A stretch of DNA of 64,000 nt, from assembly GCA_024180945.1 (NCBI GenBank), contig JAKSGN010000038.1, positions 2,914,001 to 2,978,000 on the forward strand. Reading direction: 5' to 3'. The DNA is from Macrophomina tecta. Lineage: Eukaryota; Ascomycota; Dothideomycetes; Botryosphaeriales; Botryosphaeriaceae. Positions 23,101 to 35,425 of the stretch are shown here, in pieces (within the stretch, counting starts at the first letter, position 1; each line of letters starts with the position of its first letter). Under the pieces are notes generated by a model. That model did no database searches and was not told the origin of the DNA. It saw only the letters and a program-made list of their open reading frames with translations. The position numbers and the translations under genes were made by a program.

Positions 23101-26100
23101 ACAGATAGGTCTGCAGAAGACCCTTGATGTCGAGGGGAGCGATGTCCATAACGCTTAGAACCCAGACGCGTGCGCGGTTCTGGAGTTGAATCAGAGTATT
23201 CCTGCGGAAACCATAGTTGTCGGAAAGGTCGATCGAGATGTTCTCCCTGGATGAGGTGAATGTCGAGGTCCATCCATATTCGTCGGTCTCTCTTTCGATG
23301 CAGCTGTTCCACATCATGCTAAGAAGCTCCAGCAAGGCGAACAGCGAAGCGCGCTGACACAGAGCAGAAGGGACCTGCTGGATAATGATATCTGCACAGT
23401 GAATAGCGACCTTCTGCGCCTGCAATACCCTGTGACAGCAACCTGTGAAAAATATGGCAAGCTGCTGGGCGACGTACGGGGCCGAGAAGGACTGGAATCC
23501 ACCAGAGACGGTTTTCTTCAGATACGAGCGAACACCAGACTCAGCAATTGCTACCATACAGTTGCCCATTTCCTTGTTACGAAGGCGAGGGTCCAAGAAG
23601 TATGTCAGCGTCTTTGTGCAGTCGCCAGTGCTCGCACGGAGACCCTCAACAAGGTGGACAGTGTTGAGAAAGACAACCTCAGGATAGCCCAAGGACTTGA
23701 TGTCCGCCTCGCAAGCGGGCAAAAGCTCTTGTAGGCGGCGCTTTTGTTCGACGACGTGCTCTGCATTCTTGCCACGTCTAAGTACTGTGTTGAGCTCCAC
23801 GTCGCTTTCGAGTTGATCTGCGCGTGCTTCGGAGACCAGCGGCCTGCTATGCTGAGCCAGTATGCGCAGCTCGTTGAGGTACCTCTTTCCGAGAGGTGAG
23901 GTCAAACTGAATCCGTGAACAGCAACATTGAACCATGCATCGCGCTGCAGGTTTATGGTGATCTCATCTTCCATGTACTCCCCTGGACCACCAGCGTTCG
24001 AGGAGATCAGAATAGCAAGAGGTCCCAACAGCTGTGCGATTTCTTGAGCAGCTACTTCGGTGTCGGCCATAGGCGTAGCTTCAGGACCGTGTGCATCGCC
24101 CTTGCTGACAATATCTTCCAGAACATACTGCAAATAAATTGCAAACAACGGCTGTCCGACCTTGAACTCTCTGGAGAGGTGGCATCTTCCTTTCATAACC
24201 GCTTCGAGGAGGATGGTGTTATCCTGAACGATGGCATCCCGGGCTAGCTTAGAGTAGAGCTTAAGCAGGGCTCTGAGCTCTCCAGGACCAGAGTGAGCAC
24301 CCAATAGAGAACTCTCAGTGATGATCTTCGCATCCACCGTGACACTGACTCTTCCAATCTTCTGGACAAGCATTGACAGTGCAAGCTCCGAGATCTTTTG
24401 GTCCTTGCATCGGCAAGCAACACCAACAATGGTCTGGATGACTGTGGCGTAAACGTGTGAGGGCTCATCCATATCGGCAGCGGCCAAAGAAATTGTGCTG
24501 CCGGTCTGATGTTGTGCATGAAGACCTCCGTTTCCATTGGCCTTTGCGCCGCCGTTGAGCTGAGAAAGCCCAGTGCCGGTGCGCTCCGAGCCTTGCTTGC
24601 CACTGAGGACGTTGCCAAGGCTGTACAAGGTAGTAATGACAGCATCTTGAGGGAGAAGCATCAGAACGCTAGCCAGGCAATCAGCAGCGACAGAGGAGGT
24701 TCCTTCCTTCAAGCCGCCTTGAACGATGATCCGGGGAAGAGAGCGGCTCAAGTGGGATGCAGTATCAGGTGAAGATTTGCCCAACACCGACATACTTTTA
24801 AGGACGACACAAGCCAGGGCCTCATCCGCGGCAAGAATATCGTCTTGAAGTGTGGCCTCGAGTATATCCATAAGCTTCTCCGGATCGGCAATCTCCTCGT
24901 TCAACACGGCGCAGCACAAATATGTAGTCAGTGCGTCCGCCATGACAGCATGGGCGATGTGCTGTTGCCAGACTGTACCAACACGTTTCACGTATTCCGA
25001 ATCTGCATTGATCCGATCCAGTTCTTCCTCAGCGATTCCAGCCACGCTGACGAGCAAAGCATCGGCGTCTGCATCCAACGGCTGGCGCAGAGGGGTCTTG
25101 GCTTCTTGTAACCTATCCAGCACCGGTTTATTGGAATCCTTTTCGGAAGGGACAGCGAGGGTCGCGGTGCCGGCGACGACTAGCTGCATGATACCATGGT
25201 GGAGCAGCAGAGCACCCAGAGGTCGGCCCATGGCGGCGTAGTGCTTAGCATGCCGGCGCCACTCTCTGAGAGCCCGTTTAGCATTGCTGCCGTAAAGCAC
25301 GTTTGAGACTGAAGCTTCAATGGCGATCATCAACTTCTCGGATAAAGCGTTCCGCAGCATGTGGATGAGGTCCAGCACTTCGGCGGGGGACCAAATGGAA
25401 GCGCATTGGGACGCAGCACTAAGAAAGCCCAACATCGACATGGCCAGGCACAGCACGCGACCCACATCCCCTTCAGCGGCGGTGTCCATGGAATCCTCCC
25501 CTTTCATCTGCTCTCCGGCCAGGGATGCGGCAGAGGCTGACCATTCGCGCACGAATGTCTTGACAGCGGCAGTAGCGCTCTCCTTGAGTCTTTCATGGTT
25601 CTTACCGAGGGACAGGATGGCAAAGGTCAGGTTCCGGGTCAAAATCTCCCATGGGGAAGGGTCAAGGTCTCTGAGGAAGGGCGAAGGCGCAATGGCCTGG
25701 GCGAACGACTCGGGCAGATAGGGGGCGAGTTGATTGAGGAGTTGTTCGGCAGTCGAAACATCGACTACCTTGGGAGCGGCCTTGCATAGGGCGAGAAGGG
25801 TTTCGAGCTCTGGCAGGCTCTGTGACTTGTTAGACCGGGGGGTAGACCCTGAATAGGAGGCCTACCATGGGGACCCTCGCCGCGCCGCCACGACCACTAT
25901 CAAGCCCATCATAGTTGCCATTGAGCTGTGCGCGAGCGGGACATAGCCGGTAGAGACGCTGGAAGTCCGGATTTCCAGATTCGGGGGCTGGCGACGTGGC
26001 GGAGAGAGCAGCGAGCTTCTCGAGAGCGCCGCGGCGGATTCTGGATGCGGCAACACGGTCAACATCAAGGCAGCAAGGCGCAGCGACGGTGTGACTCACG

Positions 26101-26107
26101 TCCGCAT
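20195..26107 (-). CDS. STT4: Phosphatidylinositol 4-kinase, type III alpha (STT4)
   Basis: Minus-strand exons 26107-26100 (8 nt), 26040-25866 and 25819-20195 give 1935 residues, the usual size for fungal Stt4. The short first exon supplies ATG CGG AC and joins to IRRGALEKLAALS, the conserved N-terminus; without it there is no in-frame ATG at the right place. Most of the protein is alpha-helical solenoid. The PI3/4-kinase domain is at the C-terminus: KVGDDCRQDVLALQ for the ATP site, DRHNGNI catalytic loop (Asp near 1790), HIDFGF activation start (Asp near 1808), and the C-terminal end NGIPY. It makes PI4P at the plasma membrane, in yeast with Efr3 and Ypp1. The upstream region of 406 bp is shared with the divergent HEL2 gene. 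Confidence 0.95.
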
Positions 26108-26513
26108 GGTGAAGGGGCGCGCGTGGCAACAGCGCTTAGAAATGACAAAGAATGGCTAGAAGCACGTAGGCGCAGGAGAAAGCTGGAGCGGGTGCTGGTT
26201 TGGTGTTTGCTCAGTCGGAGGAGCAAGACAGCTGGCCGCGGGAGACGCGCCAAGCTGGTCGATCGGCGAGCGCTTCATCTGCCCTGCGCCCCGCGTCATC
26301 ATATTCGCATCTTTTGTCCGCAGCCTTCCTTCCGCCCCCACTGCACCTCTGCCCGTCCTCGCAACACCCGGCGCCTGCAGTCACCTCAAGCCACCGGCTC
26401 GTGCCTTTCGACGGCGGTCGCTCGATTCGGCGTGCGCGCGAACCGTAAATATCCAGCCATTTCCCGCCTGCCCCACCATCCGCACAACAACCACTCCCAC
26501 CCATTTTCACACC
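26108..26513. promoter_or_regulatory. Divergent promoter region STT4 / HEL2
   Basis: 406 bp between two start codons facing away from each other. No TATA box evident. The HEL2 side is CT/CA-rich just before accATGg, as in many fungal housekeeping leaders. Confidence 0.5.
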
Positions 26514-29017
26514 ATGGCGGACACAACTGAAGCTCCCGCAGGAGATGCTGTCGCAACCAAGAACAACTCGCGGAGGGGACGCGGAGGCCGGGGCGGCGCT
26601 CAAGGCGGCAATCGGTCAGCGAACGATTCCTCTGCGCCCAACGCTGGTGAAAGAGGGAGAGGCAGGGGAGGACGCCGCGGAGGCCGTGGCCGTGGCGGTA
26701 ATCGTGGAGGGCGCAGCGCCGACGCTGGCACGGACGAGGCTGGAGATAACGCGGCTCCAGTGTCGACAACTGCAAACCGTGGCAATTTTGGGGCTCGCCT
26801 GGCGGGGGACACTACGAACACGGAGTCCAAGGGAAAGGAGCGTGCTCCTGAGGCCGACGACGACGAGGAAGGAGAGGTGTGCTTTATCTGTGCATCGCCC
26901 ATTGTCCACCATGCCGTCTCGCCCTGTAACCACCGTACCTGCCACATATGCTCCCTAAGGCTGAGAGCCTTGTACAAAACCAAGGCCTGCGCACACTGCC
27001 GTGTAAGTTGGGTTATTCCCCGAATTCGACAGCTGTATGCTAAACCTCGAACAGACTCTGTCAGATTTCGTGATCTTCACCGACGACCTCGAGAAGAGAT
27101 ACGAGGAATTCTCCGAATCGGAGATCGCAAGCACCGATAGCAACCTGGGCATCAAGTACGAGAAAGCGGAAATTTGTGACGACACGATTCTTTTGTTGCG
27201 CTACAATTGCCCGGATGGCTCGTGCGACGCCGCCTGTCTTGGATGGCCTGACTTGCACAGACATGTCAAGAGTGTCCACCACAAGGTCATGTGGTAAGTA
27301 TCCCCTGGTCCTTGGGGGCTTGACTGTTCTGACGCTAGACAGTGATCTCTGCACGAGGAACAAGAAAGTCTTCACACATGAGCATCAGTTGTTCACCAAC
27401 GCTGAGTTGCGCAAGCACGAGAAGTTCGGAGACGACGACCCCGGCTCTGCGGAACAGAGTGGCTTCAAGGGGCACCCTGAGTGCGGTTTCTGTATGAGAC
27501 GTTTCTACGGTGATGACGAGCTCTACGTCCACTGCAGGGAAAAACACGAGAGGTGTCACATCTGTGACCGCCGCAACGGTGGGCGCCAGCCACAATACTA
27601 CGTCAACTACGAGGCGCTCGAGGTTCATTTTAAGAAGGATCACTTCGTATGCCCTGACCAGGAATGTTTGGAAAAGAAATTTGTTGTCTTCGAGTCTGAG
27701 ATGGATTTGAAGGCTCACCAGCTCGAGGTTCACCCGAACGGTCTTTCGAAGGACGCTCGTCGAGATGCTCGGAGGGTGGACATGTCTGGGTTCAACTTGC
27801 GTGGCTCGCAAGAACCAGAGCGCAGGCAAGGCCGTGGCCGTGGTCGCGGGCGAGACCCCAACTCCGAGCCGCTCCCAGCCTCGTCGGCGCAACCATTGCG
27901 TAGAGATGAGATTGCCTATCAGAGACAACTGGCCATTCAAAGTGCTCAATCCGTGACAGCCAGGACCTTTGGCGGCCAGCTAACCTCGACTCCGACCGAG
28001 GCATATGCGGCACGGCCGCCGCCCAGTGCCCAGGAGCCTCGTACCGTTACCGCTGCAAGACCCAGAGACGACTTCCCGACCCTGTCCTCGCTCAGCGTCA
28101 ACGACACCGCCAATCAAGCACGGACCGCATCCCCGGCACGGGACGCTCCACTCACGCCTCAGGAGCAAGCGCGCACATTGCGGCACAATGCCGTTACTGA
28201 GCGAGCATCAAACATGCTCCGCAACGATCAGACTAAGGTTGCCGAGTTCCGTCAGAGGGTGTCATTCTACAAGAATGGTTCGATGACGGCCCCGCAGCTG
28301 ATCGAGGCATTCTTTTCTCTATTCGACACAACCTCGGCGGAGCTGGGGAAGCTGATCAAGGAACTTGCCGAGATCTTCGAAATCCCCTCGAAGAAGGACG
28401 CTCTTCTCAAAGCCTGGAATGATTGGAAGGCCATCAACGAAGACTATCCTTCCCTGCCTGGCCCTAGCGGTGTGCCGGCCAGTAGCGCAGCTGCGGTGCT
28501 CGGGGCAGGCGGCTCCAGAGTTCTGAAGCTAAAGAGCTCCACAGCCCAGTCATCACGCTCGCCAGTGGGCAAGAAGGCCGGCTGGAACTCGACCAGCACC
28601 AGCTTGTTTCCGCCCCTGCCTTCCAGCACGCCTGCATCATCAAGCAGGACAGCCACGGGGACGGGTAGCGCCAATTGGGCAGCATCAGCACCGTCATCCA
28701 CCAAGCCATCCCCGGCACCGTCCCGCTCGGTTTCGCAGGTCAACCTAACGACCAACAAGAAGCCGCCGGGCGGGGACGCCTTCCCCGCCCTGCCGGCTGC
28801 CAAGAAGCCGGCGTCGACCGTTTTCTCGCCAGGCTACAACGGCCGTGCGGTGCGCAACGTGAAGGGCAATGGCCCTGCAGTCAATGCGTGGGGAGCGGGT
28901 GGAGCGGGCTCCGGATCGTCGACGCCTGCCGAAGCTGCGGGTGACGAAGAGCCGGTGGTCGGAGGCAAGAAAAAGGGCAACAAAAACAAGAAGCAAACGC
29001 TGTTTCACTTCGGCTGA
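26514..29017 (+). CDS. HEL2: RING / C2H2 E3 ubiquitin ligase HEL2 (ZNF598 homologue)
   Basis: Three exons, 26514-27002, 27055-27293 and 27343-29017, giving 800 residues. The N-terminus is an Arg-Gly-rich low-complexity region (about 20-65), likely RNA-binding. The RING finger spans residues 123-162: CFIC, then CNHRTCHIC, then CAHC. It is followed by the C2H2-type zinc fingers and the CDLC / CGFC / CHICDRR series that mark the ZNF598/Hel2 family. The C-terminal half is Ser/Pro/Ala-rich and ends in a Lys/Asn/Gln-rich tail. Known family role: sensing collided ribosomes and ubiquitinating small-subunit proteins to start ribosome-associated quality control. Intron 2 rebuilds the Cys of CDLC across the splice, which supports the model. 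Confidence 0.94.
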
Positions 29018-31213
29018 TTTTTTTCCCCCCCACCTCCCCCCCCCCTTCTTGTGCATTTGTGGCTTGCATGATGGTTTAGTAGCAGCGTGGCTGTATGTAG
29101 AAAGTCAGTGGGCGCACAATCAAAGCGTGGCGTTTCTTGAACCGGACTGATGGGGCTGTTGGGCTGGCTTGTTTCTGTTATCATGATTCTGCTCATGGGA
29201 GGAAGGCGCGCGAGAAGAAAAAAGTTGGTTTCGAGTACACGATGGTTTGTACATACAGAAAGACGGACTACTTTTTTCTTTTTTTTGGGCTTCTTATGTC
29301 GGCGACGTCATTAGTCCGGAATGTTGGATCAGTTAGACAGCTAACACGTGTGCAAGAATTACGCGCGTGCGCCGGGGAGGTATGCAAGTATGGCATGCAA
29401 GTGATGACGATGCGGCGCAGCTGGGTCCTGTGACGGGCGGCGCCTGGCTCGCAGGTGCCGGCTGACGACTGGGTATCTTCAGCTGAAGCGCAGGCAGGCA
29501 GATACGAAGCTGGTGGCGACCGATGCGCCAAGCTCCCCTAGACGAGCAACGGCGGCATCGCAGAGTAGGGAGGGCAAGCAACAATAAATGCAGGCAGCGA
29601 GATAGAGTGTTTTCGTATGTATGCGTGAATATATGCGGACTGGGCTGGGGCTGGGCTCGTCGCGCCGGCAGCCCGCAGAGCCGCGTCGGTTGGGGAGGGA
29701 TGGGACGGAGCCGGCGAGCAGGTGGTGCATGAGTGGTGGGCGGTCGGCGACGGGCGGAGGCTTTTAGTGTGTGTTCATCTTTCGCCGCTGCTGCAAGCCA
29801 TATCCACGCTCGCGGAACAGCTTTCGTTGCCGGGGCCATGGGGAGGGGACCTCGGCGCTGAGGGGGGTGGGCGAACGAGGGGGAGGGGGGAGGGAGCGAA
29901 GGAGCACGCTGACGTGGATCTGGAACCAGCCCTCTTCTTTATTTTATTTTTCCCTTCTTTTGCTTCTTCGCTTGTCGAGCGAGTGGTGTGAAGGTGTGGC
30001 TTGGCCCTGCGCAAGGAAGGTCGGTTGGGCGAGTTCCTGTGCCCGCCCGCGCCCGCGCGTCGGGACCGCGACACACGACGAATGGGCAGAGCAGCGGGCC
30101 TGGATGGGGAGAGGGGGGTGTGCACATTTGTTGGTTTCAGGATGCGGCGCGACAGCACGCTCGCAGTGGTGTTGACTCGTCGCGCGAACGCCGCTGGGCC
30201 CAGATGGTGGTCTGCTCCACCTTCGGGCCGCTCTGCAAGCGGCGGGCGGGTGGTGTGGGTGGGCGCGAGCGCTGCTGCTGCTTGCTGCCCCGGGCGCAGG
30301 CGCGCGCGCCCAGAGCACAACAACGGATGACAAATGGTATGTTACCGTACTGCTTGGTTTCGCGTGCCTGCAAGATTCACCGGCGACGTGGACGGCAGCC
30401 CGTTCACTGCTGCGATAGGAGAGCTGGAGTGGCGGGCTGAGGGCAAATATCAGAAGAGAGCATGGACAATTGGGGTCGGTGTCTAGATGCTGCTCCAGGG
30501 CGCGGTGCATGCTCGATTAGAAGGGCTGTAGCTTGGGATCTCCGTACGTATGACCGCGGGCCAGGCGATGCCGGGCGATCGAGGGACTCACTGCGATAGT
30601 GGGGTTTTTCCCGTTCGATAGCTCGAGGGCATCTGAGGCGGCGAGCACCCAGGACGCAAACGTCCCGCGGGCTCAGGGAGGTTCACGTGCGAATAACGGC
30701 CTCGACCGGGCAGACAGACGCACAGCAACGTAGACGGCCGTGTCTCTGGACAACCAAGCAGCGGCCGCAACAGGAACGCTGTATTGCTCAGTCATGGGCC
30801 GTTTTGGCCGTTTTGCTCGCAGGCTGGGCTGTGGCTCAGGCCCTGGGCGGAGGAGGGGGGGAACGTAGCGTGCGTGAGAGTCATGGGGCGTGCATGCAGT
30901 GGGGCGAATGGGAGGGCGCGCTAGGCCACTGCTAGGCCCTTTTCGACTTTTAACTACTTTTGTTGTCCGCCGTGTGTCCCCAGCCAGAACTCTTGGGGGG
31001 TTCTTAGCAGCTCGCTTGCCCGGAAGCTACACCTGTACCAGTCAAGCGGCCATTCGCAGTTTCCGCCGCTGCTCAAGACCTCTACTTAAGCCACGGGAGC
31101 AGGAGCAGCAGCCAGCTGAACCACTGACTGCCTGCCGGCCGGACAAGACGTGATTCCCTCCTGGCCGTCTCGCCTCCCGCTACCAGACCAGAGACCAAGC
31201 GCCTCCCGACACC
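29018..31213. other. Long intergenic region upstream of velB
   Basis: 2.2 kb without a supported gene. C runs of 7-10 nt lie at 29024-29045 (3' flank of HEL2). The middle (29650-30330) is very G/C-rich with purine-rich repeats, and open frames there exist on both strands only because GC-rich DNA has few stops. The size fits a large promoter or a long 5' leader for velB, which is a regulated developmental gene. No intron-bearing leader could be proven. Confidence 0.5.
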
Positions 31214-32488
31214 ATGAACACCCAGGCCCTCTACGGCGCCATCCCGCCGCCCACCCAGCCCGGCGCCTATGCGCCTGCCGACCCGGGCTCGCTGGCTCCC
31301 ATGAACGGCACCCGTGACAGCAAGCGGTTCAGGCTCGTCGTCGAGCAGCAGCCCGTCCGAGCCCGCATGTGTGGCTTTGGCGACAAGGTACGCCCTCGAC
31401 CGACAACGACACCACGACTCCACCAACCCCCCCGCTGACTCGCGCGCCAGGATCGCCGTCCCATCACCCCTCCACCATGCATTCGCCTGATCGTGGAGGA
31501 CCAGCACACGGGCAAGGAGATACCCTTCGAGTGCGTCTCTCTCCCCGCCAGCCTGGCGCACTCTGCACGCTCCCGCTAACCTCACCCGCAGAGAGGTCGA
31601 CTCGACCTTCTTCGTCCTGACTGTTGACCTCTGGTCATCCGATGCCCGCCAGGAAGTGAATCTCGTCCGCGCCTCGTCCGGTGCGCCCACCGTCTCCATT
31701 TCCACCAGCACCCTCACCTCGTATCCGCCTCACATCGAGCGCGGCTGGCAGGATCCAGGCCCGTACTCGTTGCTGAGCCAGCGAGGCGGCGGCTACTCGA
31801 CAGGTCCGCCTCCGGGCTACCCCATGAATGCCGCCCCGCCGCCGCACATGCCTCCGCAGATGCCCGGCTACCATTCCCAGACCGGCTACCACCCGGGCGC
31901 CTCGCCCATTACCCCTCAGATGCCCCAGTATCCGGGCCAGTACGGCGCACCTCCTCCCGGCCATCAGCCTTATCCCGTTGCGCCCCAGGCCTTGCCCGTC
32001 ATGCCGCCGAGCGCCCCGGCAACCTCTTCCGCAACGGGAATGTTCACTCGTAATCTTATCGGCAGCTTGAGCGTGAATGCATTCCGCCTGAACGACACCA
32101 GCGGCAAAACGGGCTTCTGGTTCGTGCTCCAGGATCTGTCCGTCCGGACCGAGGGAGTTTTCCGGTGAGTATAGCTTCACGCAGATCCAATATCACAATC
32201 CCGTCAAGGCGAGCTAACAGACCCATTTCTCCTCCTAGCTTGAAGATGAACTTCGTGGATGTCGGCAAGCACATGGGCAATGGTAATAACCTGAACACGG
32301 GCAAGGCTCCCGTGCTCGCCTCTTGCTTCAGCGACGCTTTCCAGGTGTACAGCGCCAAGAAGTTCCCGGGTGTCATCGAGAGCACCCCGTTGAGCAAGTG
32401 CTTTGCTGCGCAAGGCATCAAGATCCCTATCCGCAAGGACGGCCCTAAGCCCGCTAATGCCGCAGAATACGAAAACGATGACCAATGA
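31214..32488 (+). CDS. velB: Velvet complex subunit VelB
   Basis: Four exons, 31214-31387, 31451-31530, 31592-32164 and 32239-32488, giving 358 residues. The velvet fold begins at KRFRLVVEQQPVRARMCGFG, passes DRRPITPPPCIRLIV and FFVLTVDLWS, and resumes at SLSVNAFRLNDTSGKTG, GFWFVLQDLSVRTEGVFRLK and FVDVG. The two halves are separated by a Pro/Gly/Tyr/Met-rich insert of about 95 residues, a hallmark of VelB. In known fungi VelB binds DNA, pairs with VeA and VosA, and couples light and development to secondary metabolism and sporulation. The 2.2 kb of gene-free DNA upstream is unusual for this compact window and may carry its control sites. VosA and VelC are alternatives, but the insert and C-terminal residues fit VelB best. 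Confidence 0.92.
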
Positions 32489-33437
32489 TGTATGCCTCTA
32501 TATCCCTCCTGCCCCTGGGTGCCCTCTGGTGGATCGGTTTGGATGAAAACGTGAACGATAGAAGGGATGGATGGGGTGTATGTGTGTGCATGTGCGTGTG
32601 TGTGGAAGCGGTACCATCATTCTGGCCGGTTTTTTTTTTTTTTTTTTTTCCCTGTGTGCTCTTATCTCTCGCGGGTCCCCACCCCCAAATCACCTTTTCT
32701 TCTTTGTTCATTCGAAAAAAAGCACGCAAATTGGGGGAGGGTGGCTTTTCTTCGGCTCGGGTCTCAGGCATCTCGACATCTCTCTTCCTTTACTTTACAC
32801 CTGTTCCAAGCGCTGCGAAAATGGATTAATGAAGAGGAGCAGACGCCATAGAGGGCAAAAGGGACAGGTTGTTTGCGGAGGTTTCGCTCCTGCAAGAGGG
32901 AACCTGATGTCCGCACACGCTCAAAAGCCCGGTCGAATCTTATATCCCGGCTCGGCGTATTCATTTATTTTTAACATGTTCGTCTTCGAGACGGGGCGTC
33001 AACTGGCTCATATGGGACTTGAGACACCAGCTCTTAACATGGCTGTGAGGGTAAACAACAATAAGACCATGGAGTATATGCCCTTCTTTGTCTTGAACAT
33101 TCGTCTGCGCATGCTGGAAATCGCCGGTCCAGACAACGGCTTCTTCCGGATTTTTACCGCGCTGCATATCCAGTAACTTGTTGAGGAGAAAAACACATGC
33201 TAGCCATGTTTCTCGGGGTTGATGTACCACCTAATCGCTTCTAATGAAAACACACTTTTCCCCGCCAGATAGGAAATACAGAGTAGAAAAGATAGAAAGA
33301 CCAACATCTTACAATATCAATTCATCCATCTAACTAAGTCACCCGGCTAACCAAGCTGAGGGACGAGGCCGTTACAATCTTTCACACTTCCCCACCGAAG
33401 CAATGCCTTCATGCTGCATCAATGGCACGCCAACCCT
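32489..33437. other. Intergenic between velB and DGAT2 3' ends
   Basis: Convergent 3' flanks. A GT-rich stretch at about 32576-32614 is followed by T20 at 32630-32649. No gene recognised. Confidence 0.5.
32630..32649. repeat. poly-T tract (20 nt), preceded by GT repeat
   Basis: Run of 20 T located 140 bp after the velB stop, following an imperfect TG/GT repeat. Confidence 0.95.
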
Positions 33438-35018
33438 TTACTCCACAATCTCCAGCTCGCCCCGCCTGTTCTTGGCAAACGTGTCCTTCCACTCCTCCCA
33501 GATGCGCTGCAGCTCGCGCACGTACTGCGCGTGCACCTCATCCACGTAGGCCTGGTCTGGCTTCGCGTTCTGGACGACCTGGACGGGCCTGCCGACGATG
33601 ATGTTGAGAGGCCGGCGGTAGGGCATCATGCCGACGTCGTAGTTGAAGACGCCGCGGGCGTGGAAGAGCGGGACGGTGAAGCCCATGAGCTTCTTGACGA
33701 GCAGCTGGGCGCGGTGGACGCGCGGGTGCTCCTGCGCGTTGACCTGCTCGTACAGCTCGTTCTCGCCGAAGCACAGCACGGGCACGAGGTCCGCCCCCGT
33801 GCGGATGGCCATCTTGACGAACCCTTTGCGGCGCGCCAGCACCAGGCGCAGGCGGCCCGGCTCGGCGTCGAGCGATTCGCGCGCTCCGCCGATGACGATG
33901 GTGATGGCGCGGCCCATGCCTTCGTTGTTGGGGCCGCCCTTACTGAGCAGGTTCTCGCACGACTCGCGGCTCACGCTGCCCAGGCCGAGCCGGAGCGCGT
34001 AGTCGCGGTACAGCGGAATGCGGAAGTTGGAGTCGAGCGTGAGGAGCGTGTTGGTGATGCCCGGGAAGAGCTGCGAGAAGCCGAGCGCTTCCGTCGCAAA
34101 GGCCGCGAAGGCGCCGTGCGAGATAATGCCGTGAGGGTGGTAGCCGAAAATATATTTGCGGGTTGCGGGCAGCTCTTGCGTCCGGTGCAGGCGGGCTGGA
34201 AAGTAGGAGGCGTAGAGCGACCAGAGGGGCAGGCGGCGCAGCCATTCCTTGCGGTAGGCGAGCGTGCCCGATTGGCCGGCGTTCGAGAGGAGTACGTAGA
34301 TTGTATATGGGAAGAGGATGGGCCAGAGAAAGGGGATGGAGCAAAGGAAGAAGAAGATTGTCAATATTCCGGCGATGGACAGAGTGTGCAGGAGAACGGC
34401 AAGCGTTTGGAGACGGCGCTGGAGGGGGACGTTCAGAGGAGCCCATCGTATGCTACGCGTGTACCGTCAGCCTCTGTTGAAGACATTGTGGAACGTTGAG
34501 ACTGCTTACCTGCTCCTTTCCCATCCCTTTCCAGCTTCCCGACCACTTGTGAGCTCTGACTTCTGTCTGTCGAGACGGTGCTCTTTTTCGAATTCATCGT
34601 CAGGCTTCACGCTGGTAAGGCGGACGCCGTGAGGGCCCTCGAGCCTCTCGTAGATAATCTTCTTTTCGTTCTCGGTTTTACTAGCCCCATCCTGTGATCC
34701 ATTCTGCTTCTCTGATATCTCCTGGTCGTTGGCGCCGTTGCTTACGCCATTGGTCTGCGGTTCCTTCGGCGGCTCGACGGCGGCATCAGCATAGGATTTT
34801 TCGCTGACGGGAGGCTCCGGAACAGGCGGATCGGTCAATGGCTGGGGTATAGAGGCTTCCTTCTGGTCGCCGTTGACCTGCTTCTTCTTCTTCTTGCTGC
34901 CCTTTGACTTTTTCTGGCCCGCGTCTGCGGGTTTTTCGGCGGCTTCGGCATAGGACTTAGGCACCAGGTCCTGCTCCAGGCGGTCCTGGGGCTGGGATGG
35001 CGTAGCGTTGAGCGACAT
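33438..35018 (-). CDS. DGA1: Diacylglycerol O-acyltransferase, DGAT2 family (Dga1)
   Basis: Minus-strand exons 35018-34510 and 34452-33438, 507 residues, 57-nt intron. The catalytic signature HPHG is at residues 275-278 in KYIFGYHPHGIISHGAF, with downstream RGVFNYDVGMMPYRRP and NIIVGRPV blocks typical of DGAT2. A hydrophobic hairpin at about 190-220 anchors it in the ER or lipid-droplet membrane. The first ~165 residues are a disordered extension with a Lys run and two similar motifs, KSYAEAAEKPAD and KSYADAAVEPPK. I took ATG 35018 (gtcaccATGt) over an in-frame ATG at 35081, whose context is weak; the longer form would add 21 residues. Known activity: last step of triacylglycerol synthesis from diacylglycerol and acyl-CoA. 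Confidence 0.92.
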
Positions 35019-35425
35019 GGTGACAATGGGGCTGGCAGCGGCAGCTCGATGGGGGGTGAGGAGGGACGGGATGCGCGGCATGGGCTCAGGGCTGATGAAT
35101 GTCACCTACCGTGAAACGCGATGACGTCGCGGACCCCAAAAGCTTGTGATTGCGGCGCGACTCGTGCGCTCCGACGCCCGCTGTGGCCTGCTCTCTCCAC
35201 GCGCGGACCGGCACGGCACATCACACAGTCCCTGCATGCCACTTCTCAGCCACTGCTGCACCGAGAAGAGTGCATGTTGACTAATTGGCAGGCCGTGGCG
35301 ACTGCCCTGCCGGTGCCTGCCGACGCTGAACCTGCCTGCCGACGGCTGCCTAGAATCCGCCATGCAGCTTTCTCTCTTAGGCCTCCTGCAACAACTACCT
35401 GAACTTCCGCTCCTGTTCTCCGCTC
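35019..35425. promoter_or_regulatory. Divergent promoter region DGAT2 / STK19
   Basis: 407 bp between start codons. It contains ATG 35362 on the plus strand, which opens a 78-codon frame overlapping the start of the downstream gene; it would act as an upstream ORF if included in the transcript. Confidence 0.5.

Noticed and set aside
5389..32649. Poly-A/T tracts as tails of one SINE-like family
   Set aside because: Sequences on both sides of the tracts at 5389, 15150, 16164, 18183 and 32630 were compared by eye and share no common body or target-site duplication.
33411..34499. 362-codon plus-strand frame
   Set aside because: Antisense to the DGAT2 exon; Glu/Arg/Val-rich shadow of conserved acyltransferase codons.
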